Assembly: GCA_016871755.1 (NCBI GenBank)
Contig: VHCJ01000009.1
Span: forward strand, 51,914 to 115,913
Direction: 5' to 3'
DNA: 64,000 nucleotides
Source of the DNA: Verrucomicrobiota bacterium
Lineage (GTDB): Bacteria > Verrucomicrobiota > Verrucomicrobiia > Opitutales > Opitutaceae
Under the pieces are notes generated by a model. That model had not been told where the DNA came from. It was given only the letters and a program-made list of their open reading frames with translations, and ran no database searches. A program made the position numbers and the translations under genes. Below, piece after piece: positions 10,576 through 20,380 of this stretch (positions are counted from its first letter, which is position 1; each line of letters opens with the position of its first letter).

Positions 10576-11854
10576 TCAGGCGTAGGTGTCGACCAGCGAA
10601 CCGGTCCGCAGGCGCGCGAGCACCGCTTTCGGCGTCAGGGGGCGCGCCAGCGAGACGCGCACGGTCCGGGGCTCGTTCGGGTAAAGCTCGAAGAAGTTGT
10701 CCGACGCCTCGTGCACGACGCCAGGGAGATCGAAGTGCACGCGGTGCTGGAAGACCGCCGACTGGAACGTCACGTCGACCTCCCGGCCGCCGCGGCCAAC
10801 CGCGCGGGCGCGGGTGCGGATGCGGCCCCGCGGCAGCGCGAGGAAACGCGGCGGGGCGAGGAAGACCGTCTCCTCGCTGACCGTCCGGTCCGCCACGTCG
10901 AGCGCGATGCGCAGGTAGAGGTGGTCGCGTCCGTGCGTGGCCATGGCGGCGGCGACCGGCACGGTGACGTGGCGGCGGCTCTCGCCGGGGCGCAGCGCGA
11001 CGCTCCGGCGTCCGCCCTCAAGGCGGCGTCCGTCGAGGTGGAGGAGATCCCAGCGCAGCACCCCGCGCGCGGCGACCGGGGCGTCGTACACGGTGTGGAC
11101 ATGCACCTCGTTGACCGTCGTACCGCGGTAGTTACCGATCTTGGTCGTCTCGTCGGCGGGCACGTGGGCCGAGACCAGAGCAGGAGAGTCCGGCGGCGGC
11201 GGCTCCGTCCGGCCGGGCCAGCTGGGGTTCGACGGTGAGGGTGACGCTCCCGGCGTCGTGCTGCTGCTGGATCCGGACGTTCGCGAGACGGTTGCGGCTC
11301 CAGCCTTCCAGACGCAGGTCGCGCCAGATGCCGGCCGTGACGAAGCGGGGACCCCAGTCCCAGCCGAACTGGCACTGCTGCTTGCGGATGCGCACGCAGT
11401 TGCCGACCGGGTCGTTGAACTCCGCCGGGGGCGTGAAGCCTCCCCGCTCGCGGATGTAGCGGAGCGCGCTGTCAAAGCGGATCACGAGGCGGTTGCGTCC
11501 CGGGCGCAGCCACGGCTTCACGTCCCAGCGGAAGCCGATGAACATGTTCTCGGTGCGGGCGACGCGGTGCCCGTTGAGCGTCACCGTCGCCACCGTGTCG
11601 AGTCCGTCCGCCACGAGGTCAATCACCTCCTCGCCGCGAAGATCGGCGGGGACCGTGAACCACGTCTCGTACTCCCAGTTCCGCTCCTCAATCCACTGCA
11701 GGTCGAGTTCGTTCGTCCCGTAAAATGGATCCGGAATCCGGCCCGCCCGACGCAGATCGGTGTGCACGCAGCCCGGCACGAGCGCCGGTTGCCAGGTTCG
11801 GGTCGCGGCGGCGCGAAAGCGCCAAGCCGGGCCGGAGAGGGGAAGGGTCTTCAT
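10576..11854 (-). pseudogene. GH2 beta-mannosidase-like gene remnant lacking the catalytic domain
   Basis: Two reading frames together encode the two ends of a GH2 beta-mannosidase. The N-terminal part (11854 to a stop at 11132) starts MKTLPLSGPAWRF and has the galactose-binding-like domain with FYGTNELDLQWIEERNWEYE, NGHRV and CQFGWDWGPRFVTAGIWR. The C-terminal part, readable in another frame from about 11215 down to 10576, has TVNEVHVHTVYDAP, LRWDLLHLDGR and FPGVVHEASDNFFELYPNEP, as in the C-terminal Ig-like domains. Family members run to roughly 830 residues; here about 430 are encoded. The TIM barrel with both catalytic Glu is absent, and the junction near 11150-11215 is frameshifted. Best read as a gene inactivated by internal deletion. 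Confidence 0.75.
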
Positions 11855-12062
11855 GGGTGAGGAGGCAGGGAAGAGGGCGGGAGGAGGACGGAGTGCGGTG
11901 CATCCCCCGCGGCCGGGGGAGGAAGGGTGCCCCCGGTGCCGCACCGGCGCGCGGCGATGAACCGCGGCCGGGTGCGCACGCTGGGTGCGAAGGGGAAGCC
12001 TAGCAGGTGGGGGCGATTCCGGCGTTGCCTGAAATGACATATCTTTTGTCGAATCCGACGTC

Positions 12063-13208
12063 ATGGCCCTCCCGCCGCCCCCCTTCCGGGTGCAATTCGT
12101 CACCGATTCCCGGCTGGCCTACTTCCGGGAGGCGGTGGTCGGAGCGCGCCGCTTTGGGTTTGAGACGGGTCGTCTGGAATTCGTGGACCGATGGCTGGAG
12201 CCGGAGCTCCGTGGGGACCTCGGCCGGCTGGTGCGTCGCGACCGGGTGGCGGGGATTGTGGCGCCCCTGCACACCCCGGCGGAGGAGCGGCGGTACGCGC
12301 GGCTCGGCATCCCGGTCGTGAACATCTCCAACGCGCTGCCGGCGTCGACGATCCCGGTGGTGACGCAGGATGACGTGGCGGTGGGGCGACTCGCGGCCCA
12401 GCACCTGCGGTCGTGCGGGGCGCGCTCGTTCGGCTTCTGGGGGGACCTGCGGCAGGCGTACGTCCGGGAGCGGCACGCGGGATTCCGGGACGAGTTGGCC
12501 CGTCATGGCGAGGAGGGCGCGCTGTGGACGGAGGCGGGATCCGATCGGCGGATGGGTCCGTGGCTGGGACGCCAGCGTCGGCCGGCGGGCGTGTTCGCGG
12601 TGCTGGACGAGCAGGCGCTCGGACTGATGCGGGCGGCGCGGCGCTCGGGCTGGAGCGTGCCCGACGACGTCGCGATCCTCGGGGCAGGGGACGACGATTT
12701 CTGGGTCGAGTTTGAGAGCGTGCCGCTTTCGAGCATCCGCCTGCCGGCGCGGCGGATCGGCTACGAGGCGGCGGCGCTGCTCGCGGAATTGCTGGAGCGC
12801 GGCGGGCCGGCGCGGAGCCCGTTGCGGCTGCCGGTCGAGGGCATTTCGGCGCGGCGCTCCACCGATGTGGTCTTCGCCGGCGATCCGGCGGTGGCGCGCG
12901 CCGTGCGCTTCATCCGGGAGCACGCGCTGGCCAATCCCTACGTCGGGGACGTGGCGCGCGCGGCGGGACTGTCGCGCACGGCGCTGCAGGCGCGGTTCCG
13001 GGCGCTCGTCGGGCGGACGATCCTGCACGAACTCCAGCGCACGCAGCTGGCCCGCGCCCAGGATCTGCTCTCCGCGTCAGACCTGCCCATGGCCGTGATC
13101 GCCGAACGCTGCGCCTTTCCGAATTCACAGCGGTTCTCGGTCGTCTTCCGCCGCCACCTCGGAGTCACTCCCAGCACCTACCGCCGTTTGCACCAGGGAC
13201 GGGAGTGA
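12063..13208 (+). CDS. XylR-type transcriptional regulator (LacI-like sensor plus AraC HTH)
   Basis: 381 residues. The N-terminal 270 residues resemble a periplasmic-binding/LacI sensor domain (VVNISNALPASTIPVVTQDD, HLRSCGARSFGFWGD, VPDDVAILGAGDDDFWVE). The C-terminal 100 residues form an AraC-type double HTH (YVGDVARAAGLSRTALQARF and IAERCAFPNSQRFSVVFRRH, ending GVTPSTYRR). This order is that of XylR-like sugar regulators, which are frequent in Verrucomicrobiota. It is transcribed away from the broken mannosidase gene across a 208-base gap, and may once have controlled it. The ligand cannot be told from the sequence. Confidence 0.85.
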   Translation: MALPPPPFRVQFVTDSRLAYFREAVVGARRFGFETGRLEFVDRWLEPELRGDLGRLVRRDRVAGIVAPLHTPAEERRYARLGIPVVNISNALPASTIPVVTQDDVAVGRLAAQHLRSCGARSFGFWGDLRQAYVRERHAGFRDELARHGEEGALWTEAGSDRRMGPWLGRQRRPAGVFAVLDEQALGLMRAARRSGWSVPDDVAILGAGDDDFWVEFESVPLSSIRLPARRIGYEAAALLAELLERGGPARSPLRLPVEGISARRSTDVVFAGDPAVARAVRFIREHALANPYVGDVARAAGLSRTALQARFRALVGRTILHELQRTQLARAQDLLSASDLPMAVIAERCAFPNSQRFSVVFRRHLGVTPSTYRRLHQGRE

Positions 13209-13392
13209 GGGGGAGGGTCCCGCCATTCCCGCTTCGCAGACACACCCGGGACGGTCGACGCCGCGCGTTGTGGCGAAGGGGGAGCGAAACCGAATTCCGC
13301 GTCCCGCACGTGGCCACGGAATCGCCGTCCCGTCACGCCGCGGCGAGATGGAGTTTGCCGGGGAAGGCGCTCTGCGCTTGGCTGCCCGCGCC

Positions 13393-14433
13393 ATGAGTAC
13401 CCCTCCCTGCGGCTATGGTCGGAAGGCGTTCATCCGGAATTCACTTCTCTTCTCCGCGCTCGGCGTGGCGTCGGGACCGGCGGGATCCAGCGCGCCGGGC
13501 GACACTCCCGCTCCGACCCCCGGCCCCTCGCCCCGGGCCTGGCGGCCCGTCGCGGTGCTCGATCACAAGCGCACGCTGCGGCAGGGCGACTGGTCCGATC
13601 TCGTCGCCGCCGTGCGCGCCGGAGCCGACCTGCGGATGAAGTCCCAGTTCCTCCATCATGAGCACATCGAGCCCGGTTCGCCGAATCACGCGCTCATCGA
13701 GGAGGTGATGGACTGGCGGGTCACCCATGTGATCGAGAACCGCTGGGTTTCCGCGTGCGCCAACCTCCGCCAGCCGATCACGCTCCTCGGAAACGGCTTC
13801 GGTCCCGATCCCTCGCTTTCGCTCTTTCTCTACAACCAGGACGGCCAGCAGGCGGTGGCCCGCCTGTTCCTTGATGGCAAGGTCCGCGACGGCGCGCGCG
13901 GTCCGGGCCCCGTGGTGCAGGATCCAGCCATGCCGAAGTACCACCTGCAGGAGGTCTTCGACGCGGAGACCAGCGGACCGAGCCGCAACTTCATCTACGA
14001 CTTCGAGAGCATGACTTGGTTCGTGCGGCAGGACTGGACCGAGCTCTACAGCCACACCGCGGATGGGCGGGCGCGGTCGGGCTCGCGGCAAGACCTGATT
14101 CGCGCCTTCCAGGCCGGCGCCGAATTGAAGGTCGCGGTCGAGGGTCTGTGTGACGACCTGGTGCCCGCGGGAGAGCCCAAGGTCGCGCACGAGACGATCG
14201 TGCACTGCGGGGCCAGCTACTGCTACCTGCAGGACGAACTGCTCAGCGTGGGTTCCCAGCCGGTGGTGCGGGTCCGGCCGGGCATTCCCACGCTCTACCG
14301 CAGCGGAGGCTGGGACTATGGCTGGCTCTACCTGCGCACCGACGGGGTGGTGACGCGGCGGCTGGTCGATCCCTACACCCGCCAGTTCTCGGACTCGACG
14401 CGGCGTCACGCGCTGCGCTGGTTCGTGCGCTGA
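13393..14433 (+). CDS. Putative exported protein with internal duplication, function unknown
   Basis: I do not recognise this family. Starting at the ATG at 13393 (MSTPPCGYGRKAFIRNSLLFSALG) gives 346 residues with a positively charged N-terminus and a short hydrophobic stretch, compatible with a signal peptide; the earlier in-frame ATG at 13270 adds a basic extension with no such logic. Two similar segments are visible: DLVAAVRAGADLRMKSQF near residue 70 and DLIRAFQAGAELKVAVEG near 237, each followed by a beta-rich stretch. This suggests an ancient duplication. No catalytic motif was seen. It lies co-directionally between the XylR-like regulator and an AraC regulator. Confidence 0.6.
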   Translation: MSTPPCGYGRKAFIRNSLLFSALGVASGPAGSSAPGDTPAPTPGPSPRAWRPVAVLDHKRTLRQGDWSDLVAAVRAGADLRMKSQFLHHEHIEPGSPNHALIEEVMDWRVTHVIENRWVSACANLRQPITLLGNGFGPDPSLSLFLYNQDGQQAVARLFLDGKVRDGARGPGPVVQDPAMPKYHLQEVFDAETSGPSRNFIYDFESMTWFVRQDWTELYSHTADGRARSGSRQDLIRAFQAGAELKVAVEGLCDDLVPAGEPKVAHETIVHCGASYCYLQDELLSVGSQPVVRVRPGIPTLYRSGGWDYGWLYLRTDGVVTRRLVDPYTRQFSDSTRRHALRWFVR

Positions 14434-14556
14434 CCCCACCCGCCTTCGGCGCCCGGTTCGCCCGGCCGCCGGTGGGCGGCGCGGGCGAATCCCTGTAATC
14501 TCGGTCGCGCCTCCACCGGGCTTTACGGGTCATCGGTCCCCCTCCATCTTCCCGTC

Positions 14557-15366
14557 ATGCTCCGCTACCTTGGCCTCGGGTACCGTCGCTTCGGCCTCCA
14601 GCCGACGACCTCGCCGCCGCGGATGAACTGGGAATTCTATGCGGTGGTGAACGGGCGTTGCGCGCCGCTGCCGCCCGCGGGTCCCAAGGGCGTGCCGCGG
14701 GCCAACACGCTGTGGGTCTCCGCGCCGGGCAGCGCGCACGGCTGGACCGGGGTGGGGCAGTGCCGGGCCTACATCACCGCCTTCCACTTCGGGCTCGTGC
14801 CGCCGCAACTCGAGGCCGCCGTCCGGCGCGGCGGGCAGTTGGCCGTGCCGCTCGAGGTCCATGAGCGGCGCCGGTTGGTCGAACTCGCCAAGCAGGCGCG
14901 CACCGAGTTCGAGGCCCCAACCCATCTCGGCAGCCTGCTCTACCAAGGCATCCTCGCTGAACTCTCGCTGCTGGTCCTGCGCAAGCTCCCGGAGGCCGTG
15001 AAGCCGCTGCCGGCCAGCCGCGCCCGGCGCACCGCCGACGCCGCCGTGCAGTGGTTCGCCGCCCACCTCGACGAGAATCCGTCCCTCGCCGCCATCGCGC
15101 GCGCCACCCACGTCTCCGTCAGCACGCTGCGCCGCGCCTTCCTCGGGGCGCGCGGCGAGACACCGCACCGGACCTTCGCCCGCCTGCGCCTCGAGACCGC
15201 CATGCGCCTGATGGTCGAGACTCCCCACAAGCTCGATGACATCGCCGCCAAGTGCGGCTACGCGGGCGCCAGCGACTTCGGCCGGGCCTTCAAGGCCGCG
15301 ACCAAGGTCAGCCCTGCCGTCTGGCGGCGCACCATCCTCGAGGGTCCGGGTTACATCCGGCGCTGA
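14557..15366 (+). CDS. AraC family transcriptional regulator
   Basis: 269 residues. The C-terminal 100 residues form an AraC/XylS double HTH: SLAAIARATHVSVSTLRRAF, then LDDIAAKCGYAGASDFGRAF and SPAVWRR. The N-terminal part (about 160 residues) has a cupin-like beta pattern with WEFYAVVNGRCAPL, as in sugar-responsive AraC proteins. The effector is unknown. It starts 123 bases after the exported protein of unknown function and is followed by a Tat-exported protein on the same strand, one of which it may regulate. Confidence 0.83.
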   Translation: MLRYLGLGYRRFGLQPTTSPPRMNWEFYAVVNGRCAPLPPAGPKGVPRANTLWVSAPGSAHGWTGVGQCRAYITAFHFGLVPPQLEAAVRRGGQLAVPLEVHERRRLVELAKQARTEFEAPTHLGSLLYQGILAELSLLVLRKLPEAVKPLPASRARRTADAAVQWFAAHLDENPSLAAIARATHVSVSTLRRAFLGARGETPHRTFARLRLETAMRLMVETPHKLDDIAAKCGYAGASDFGRAFKAATKVSPAVWRRTILEGPGYIRR

Positions 15367-15514
15367 CGCGTGAACGTTTCCGCACAGTTTTTGACCGCCT
15401 CCCCGCTGGGCGTCCGGCGTGCGAGTTGGTAGGGTTGTGGTCGCGGTTTCGGGCTCTCGTCGTCTTCCCTCCCTCCAACCGACCCGCGATCCGCCCCTCC
15501 ACCTCTTACCTCCC

Positions 15515-16582
15515 ATGATGCGCCGCCGTGAATTCGTCTCCCTCGCTGCCGCGGGGGCCTTTGCGGTCCCCTCTCTCGCCCGGCACCTCGGCGCCGCCAC
15601 GACCGCGGCACCGTCGGCGCGCCCGACCGAGTATGAGTTCCTGCGTCGGATCCCGCCCGAGCGGCTGCGCGCGCTGATCGGGGATCGTCCCGACGCGAAC
15701 GGGCTGAGCGGCAGCAACCGCCTTGCCGGCCGCTGGCTGGAGGCCGGCCCGCAGCGCGGCTCCTGCCGCGGCGTCATCGCCGGGGTCGTCCTCGACGATC
15801 TCGCCCTCGCCGAGGACGCGTGGCGCGGGATCGAGGTCGCGTTCGCGCACCAGCGCGACGACGGCGGCTTCGTCGCCAACCTCCGCCCCAACGGGAAGAG
15901 CGCGCGCCCGTTCGGCGCCGCCGTCGAGACCGCGTTCTTCTTCCTCCAGGAAATGGGCCGCGCCGTGCTCGTCATCCGCCAGTCGCCGCACGAGCCGGTC
16001 TTCCGCGAGCGACTCGCCGCGCTGGAGCCGAAACTCCGCCGCGCCGGTCGCTTCATCCTCTCCGGCTACGACACCATCATCGACAACAGCAGCAAGGCGG
16101 TGAACCGGATCTTCATCGCCGCCAAGGCCTTCGGCCTCTGCGGACGGGTCCTGCGCGACGAGGAAGTGCTCGCCGCCGCGCACCGCTTGGTCGCGCATGG
16201 GCTGACGCTGCGCGACGCGCAGGGCATCTTCATCGAAAACGGCGGCCGCGACTCGAGCTACAACGCCGTCTCCATCCTTTTCGGCCAGGTGCTGGCCCTG
16301 CACGTTCCGATTCCGGAATTCGAGGCGGCTCTGCCCGCCGCGGTCGCCTGGCAGATCAGCCGCATCCGTCCGGATGGATCGATCGAGGTCGAGGGCAATT
16401 CGCGCACCGGCGTCGGCAAGGAAAAGTCCTACTTCGGCGACCCGAAGACCGTGAACCACGGCGAGATCGTCCAAGCGCTGACCCTCTACGGGATCGTGCA
16501 CGGCGACCGGGCCGCGCTCGCCGCCGCCGATCGGGTCTTCGCTTTCTGGAAGAGCGGCGCGCCGGCAAAGGTCGCCGGCTGA
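15515..16582 (+). CDS. Tat-exported protein of unknown function, possible alpha/alpha-toroid
   Basis: 355 residues from the tandem ATG ATG at 15515. The N-terminus MMRRREFVSLAAAGAFAVP has the RR-x-F and hydrophobic pattern of a twin-arginine signal, ending near AAT. The body is mostly helical with repeated aromatic/Gly turns (GGFVANLRPNG, ENGGRDSSYNAVS, DGSIEVEGNSRTGVG), which reminds one of alpha/alpha-barrel polysaccharide-active proteins, but no signature is decisive. It follows the AraC regulator by 148 bases. The role is unknown; export and the neighbouring sugar-type regulators suggest carbohydrate processing, which is inference only. Confidence 0.6.
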   Translation: MMRRREFVSLAAAGAFAVPSLARHLGAATTAAPSARPTEYEFLRRIPPERLRALIGDRPDANGLSGSNRLAGRWLEAGPQRGSCRGVIAGVVLDDLALAEDAWRGIEVAFAHQRDDGGFVANLRPNGKSARPFGAAVETAFFFLQEMGRAVLVIRQSPHEPVFRERLAALEPKLRRAGRFILSGYDTIIDNSSKAVNRIFIAAKAFGLCGRVLRDEEVLAAAHRLVAHGLTLRDAQGIFIENGGRDSSYNAVSILFGQVLALHVPIPEFEAALPAAVAWQISRIRPDGSIEVEGNSRTGVGKEKSYFGDPKTVNHGEIVQALTLYGIVHGDRAALAAADRVFAFWKSGAPAKVAG

Positions 16583-16687
16583 GCTTCGCTCCGCCTCCGG
16601 CCGGCGTGGCCGGGGGCCTGCGCCGCGGCGCGGGCCGGCTCCGGCCAGCCGCGTCACCCGTTGGCACTCTCGTCCCAGCGGGGCCGC

Positions 16688-19600
16688 TTAGCCGTCGAGG
16701 TCGTAGATCTCGATAATGGCCTCTCCGCTGCCGCCATCCAGACCCTTCACATGCACGGTGTACGCATTGGGCTGTAAGGTCAGCGTGAGGGCGGCGTCCC
16801 GACTCTGCGACGGCAACGCAAATGCACCCACTTTCGCAAACGACGTGGCCAGGCCTGGAGACCAGTCATCGTTCTCCGCGATCAAGTTACTTCCCTGATA
16901 GACCTCGAGTTTCGGATCATTTAGGGGATTCGTCACGCCGAAGGCGGATAGCGTCGGGCCGACAGCGCGGATCAGAACCGTCTTCGCTCCCGTACCGCCA
17001 ATCACGAAACCGGCGATCAGAATGTCACCGCCAGCGCCCACGCGATTGCGAGCAGAGACGTTGAGCAGGCGCGGGCTATTCCCCGAACCGGCATCGTACG
17101 CCTCCACGAGCACCACTCCACTGCCAGTACCACTGATGTGGACCGTGTGGCCACCACTTAGGCTCGAACTGAGCGCGGCGTCGCGACTATCAGCCTCGAG
17201 CGAAAAAGCTCCAACACTCGCGAAGGTTGCCGCCAGCGCGCTGCCGCCACCCCAGTCGTCGTTCTGCGCCACGGACGCATTCGCACTGTTGAATAGCTCA
17301 AAGCGCGGGTTCGGGTGGGCATCGGTGACACCGAACACTCCGAGTCGTGGACCGACGGCACGCAGGAGGACAGGCTTCGCTCCACCCGTCATGACGAATC
17401 CGACAATGAAAGTACGGCCAGCACCAAGGGGCGTGCGAACCGACAGGTTGGAGAGACGGCTCGTGATGCCGACCGCTACCGAAAGCGCCGCGCCGGAGCT
17501 GGTGGTCGATCCCGCCGAATTGCTCACGACCACCGAGTAGGTGCCGGCATCGGCGGCTGCGACCGAATTAAGTGTCAGCGTCGCACCAGTCGCACCGCCG
17601 ATGGCGACACCGTCCTTGCGCCACTGGTAGGTCACAGGGGAACTGCTCGTCGCGGCGACACTGAAGGTCGCACTGCCACCGACCGTGGTCGTGACCGCGG
17701 CGGGAGCCGTGGTGATGACAGGCGCAGAGGCCGCTGACGTCAGGGATCCGTAGATGGAGACCGACGCCGAGTTGAGGGTGCCCGCGACACCCTCGACCGT
17801 ATCGATAACCCGGACGGTCCAAGTACCTGCGACACCTTCGCCCCAATGGCGGGGGGTGGAGAAAGTCCAGGGGGCAAAGTCCGCCGCAGTGTCTTTCGCG
17901 CGCGGCGCGCCCAGTACCGTGGTGGTACCAGAAGGCGAGATCAGCTCGAAACGGAGTTGGCCTCGGTTGGCGTGGCTGACGTTGATCGTCACCTCGACTG
18001 TCTCCGCCCTGAAGTTGCTCGCGCCAGTAAAGGCAAACGTCCGACTGAGCCCAGCGGAAACATTGTCGGGAACGGTCCCCGAGGTGTTGGACGCAAGAGA
18101 GGTCGACTGCTCGGGCCCGAGATTAGTCCAGGTTCGAGCGAGCGCCACGGCCGCGCTAGCGTCGATGAAGCCCGCGCCATACTTGTGATTGAAATGAAAT
18201 CCAGCGCCGTTGATCACCCACTCCGTATCCGTCGGGTCATTCTTTCGGGCGGAGCGAATGAAAATCTCCTTCACGTCGCGCCATCCGAGACTCGGGTTGG
18301 CCTGTAGCATGAGGGCCGCGACACCGGCCGCTTGGGGAGTCGAGTAAGACGTACCCTGAGTGCCACTGGTCGTATAATCTCCCTCCGGCGAGGCACTGGT
18401 GTTCGCACCCCGTGGCCCCACGTTATCGGCGGCAAGGAGCTGCGTTTCGCTCCCCTTAAGGGTCTGACCAGCAGCGCACACGATCGCCTGCGGACCGGAC
18501 TCGCTGAACGAAGCCTGACGTCCCTGACTGTTCGTTGCGGCGACGGCGAAGACATAGCGACTGCCAGAGAAACCGTCGTACCCGGCATGGTCGCCATCAT
18601 CCCGTCCGTTGCCGGTCGCTACGAAGTAGAGCACGCCACGGTTGGAACGGCCGGATTCCACGCCGGCACGCAGCGCGGCGACGGCGGCAGTTCCAGGCCC
18701 GGAGGCCGTGGCAGCATCGTCATCTGGGCCCCAACTGTTATTGGAAATCTGGACCACGCCGGTTCGCCACCCCAACGCCTCCGCTTCCTTGATGTCGGTC
18801 GAGGCCGTATTCCGACCCTCGCCGAGAAGACGCACACCCACGAGCCTCGCCTGAGGCGCGGCCCCCGTCATCCCAATGCCGTTGTTCCCGCGAGCCGCGA
18901 TGAATCCAGCGCAGACGGTGCCATGATTTTTTGCATCAGGCGGGGTCGGATCACTGTCATCGTCGACCGCGTCACGATGGAGGCTGGTATCTTGAGCCAC
19001 GTTGGGTGCCAAGTCCGGATGGGTAATCTCCAAGCCGTCATCCACCACCGCGACGGTAACACCCAGTCCGCTCGAAACCGGCCACAGGCCTTCGACGTTG
19101 ATATCTTCTCCGGAGGTGCCGCCATTCTGCCCGGTGTTTTTGAAGTAAAACTGCTGGTTGTAGAGGGGATCGTTGGGCGCGACTCGCTTGACGAGCCGGC
19201 GGGTCAACTGGGGTTCCGCCCGAAGACCTTGGCGTTGAAAACCAAGGGCCGCCTGGACCATTCGGTAGGCCGAATCGTAGGTGAGGATCCAGAGATCGTC
19301 GCGGACCGACGGGGTAACGGCCTTGGCGTCAGAGGCGGAGGCCGCCGTATCAGCTTCCGCGCGGGTCACACCCACCAAAAGCAGTTGGGTGGTTGCCACC
19401 CGACGGGCCGACGGATTTCCCTCCCGACCCTTTTCGTAGAACACCGGCGCCAGCATGCGCACAGGCTCGCGCACCAGCCTGCCACCCGGACCATCAGGCA
19501 CGGCCTGGGGCGCATTCACGCGTTCAAGCCAGTCCCCGACTGACAACGCGAGCGGCCATTGAATCAACCGGTGTTCAGCATCGATCTCACCGAAGCCCGC

Positions 19601-19867
19601 GCCATCCGGTAACTGGAGTAGTTCGTGGTTACGTTTCAGCACTGCGACCTCTTGCTGAGCTAGCACCAAATGGCGTGCTTGGCCGTTGACCATGAACACG
19701 ACGTCCGAGCTTTCGTGCAGCTCGCGGGCGGCTTGTGCAGCCGAAGGGCGCGTCGCGACCGCTCCGCTGAGCGTAACGGCGGAGTGAATTCCTACACCTA
19801 GCACCATCAACATTTGTAAAAGAGAGCGTGGTGACATTGAGAGCGGAGTGGGGAGAGTTTTGGTCAA
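16688..19867 (-). CDS. Secreted subtilisin-like serine protease with P-domain, Ig-like domain and C-terminal repeats
   Basis: 1059 residues; an internal start at 19837 (MSPRSLLQML) would give a tidier signal peptide. After a signal sequence and a propeptide-like region (to about 265), the S8 domain shows catalytic D276 (AVVDDGLE), H315 (KNHGTVCAG), the oxyanion Asn region (QISNNSWG) and S507 (GTSYSTPQAAG). A proprotein-convertase P-domain follows (about 575-715; GQLRFELISPSGT, HWGEGVAGTWTVRV), then an Ig-like domain (720-800; YQWRKDGVAI). Two related repeats of about 125 residues close the protein, sharing FI.GFV..G, LLRAVGP.L..FGVT and QNDDW/ENDDW. GC content is visibly lower than in neighbours (about 62 percent in one counted line). 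Confidence 0.9.
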   Translation of the reverse strand: MTKTLPTPLSMSPRSLLQMLMVLGVGIHSAVTLSGAVATRPSAAQAARELHESSDVVFMVNGQARHLVLAQQEVAVLKRNHELLQLPDGAGFGEIDAEHRLIQWPLALSVGDWLERVNAPQAVPDGPGGRLVREPVRMLAPVFYEKGREGNPSARRVATTQLLLVGVTRAEADTAASASDAKAVTPSVRDDLWILTYDSAYRMVQAALGFQRQGLRAEPQLTRRLVKRVAPNDPLYNQQFYFKNTGQNGGTSGEDINVEGLWPVSSGLGVTVAVVDDGLEITHPDLAPNVAQDTSLHRDAVDDDSDPTPPDAKNHGTVCAGFIAARGNNGIGMTGAAPQARLVGVRLLGEGRNTASTDIKEAEALGWRTGVVQISNNSWGPDDDAATASGPGTAAVAALRAGVESGRSNRGVLYFVATGNGRDDGDHAGYDGFSGSRYVFAVAATNSQGRQASFSESGPQAIVCAAGQTLKGSETQLLAADNVGPRGANTSASPEGDYTTSGTQGTSYSTPQAAGVAALMLQANPSLGWRDVKEIFIRSARKNDPTDTEWVINGAGFHFNHKYGAGFIDASAAVALARTWTNLGPEQSTSLASNTSGTVPDNVSAGLSRTFAFTGASNFRAETVEVTINVSHANRGQLRFELISPSGTTTVLGAPRAKDTAADFAPWTFSTPRHWGEGVAGTWTVRVIDTVEGVAGTLNSASVSIYGSLTSAASAPVITTAPAAVTTTVGGSATFSVAATSSSPVTYQWRKDGVAIGGATGATLTLNSVAAADAGTYSVVVSNSAGSTTSSGAALSVAVGITSRLSNLSVRTPLGAGRTFIVGFVMTGGAKPVLLRAVGPRLGVFGVTDAHPNPRFELFNSANASVAQNDDWGGGSALAATFASVGAFSLEADSRDAALSSSLSGGHTVHISGTGSGVVLVEAYDAGSGNSPRLLNVSARNRVGAGGDILIAGFVIGGTGAKTVLIRAVGPTLSAFGVTNPLNDPKLEVYQGSNLIAENDDWSPGLATSFAKVGAFALPSQSRDAALTLTLQPNAYTVHVKGLDGGSGEAIIEIYDLDG

Positions 19868-20380
19868 AGAGCAAAATGGGCTGCAGGGGCAAAACCATTC
19901 GCTATCACCTAGAAAGCAAATTAGCGGCGCGCCCGGAAGGTAAAACTACGTACGAATAAGAACGTAACGCATCCGCTGGTCCCAGCAAGCAAAGCTGTCA
20001 CGCCGTCTGCTTGCTCCCTTCGCATCGCTCCGGTCCGGTGGAGTGCTGCCCCATGGGGGGCGGCGTGCGCCCGGAGGATCAGGCGTGGAACGCGGCGCTC
20101 CGCCAGCCCGCGCCGTCGCCGTCGTTCCCGCTCTTCGCTGCGCTACGAGCGTCCACGTCGGCGCCCGCCGAGTCAGCCCCACGGGGACCCGGCTGCGCCC
20201 GTCTGGCACCGGGCGCGCCTCAATCGCCACACGAACGCCGCGTTCGCTGACGCCCTCCGCCGCGCAGCGGTTCGGCGTCACGCCCGATGACCAACTCGCC
20301 GGCACGTCCTGCAGTGCCCCAAATGGGCAACGCCACGCCCTGAAGCCGGGGGAATCAAGGCTTGCCATCGGCATGCAGTG
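19868..20380. other. Long intergenic region between subtilase and AbiE cassette
   Basis: About 510 bases without a convincing gene. The part next to the subtilase start (19868-19980) is comparatively A/T rich (runs such as gcaaaatggg and aaagcaaatt) and must hold the subtilase promoter. The stretch 20040-20350 is GC-rich and translatable in short frames, but nothing in them resembles a protein family. A weak promoter for the antitoxin gene (TTGCCA at 20362, GAAATA at 20385, 17-base spacing) ends this region; it is only suggestive. Confidence 0.4.

Noticed and set aside
12029..12056. A GACA...TGTC pattern upstream of the XylR-like gene as an operator
   Set aside because: Arms of four bases are too short to separate from chance in this region.
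20040..20350. Possible remnant gene upstream of the AbiE cassette
   Set aside because: All six frames give Arg/Pro/Ser-rich peptides without a recognisable motif.
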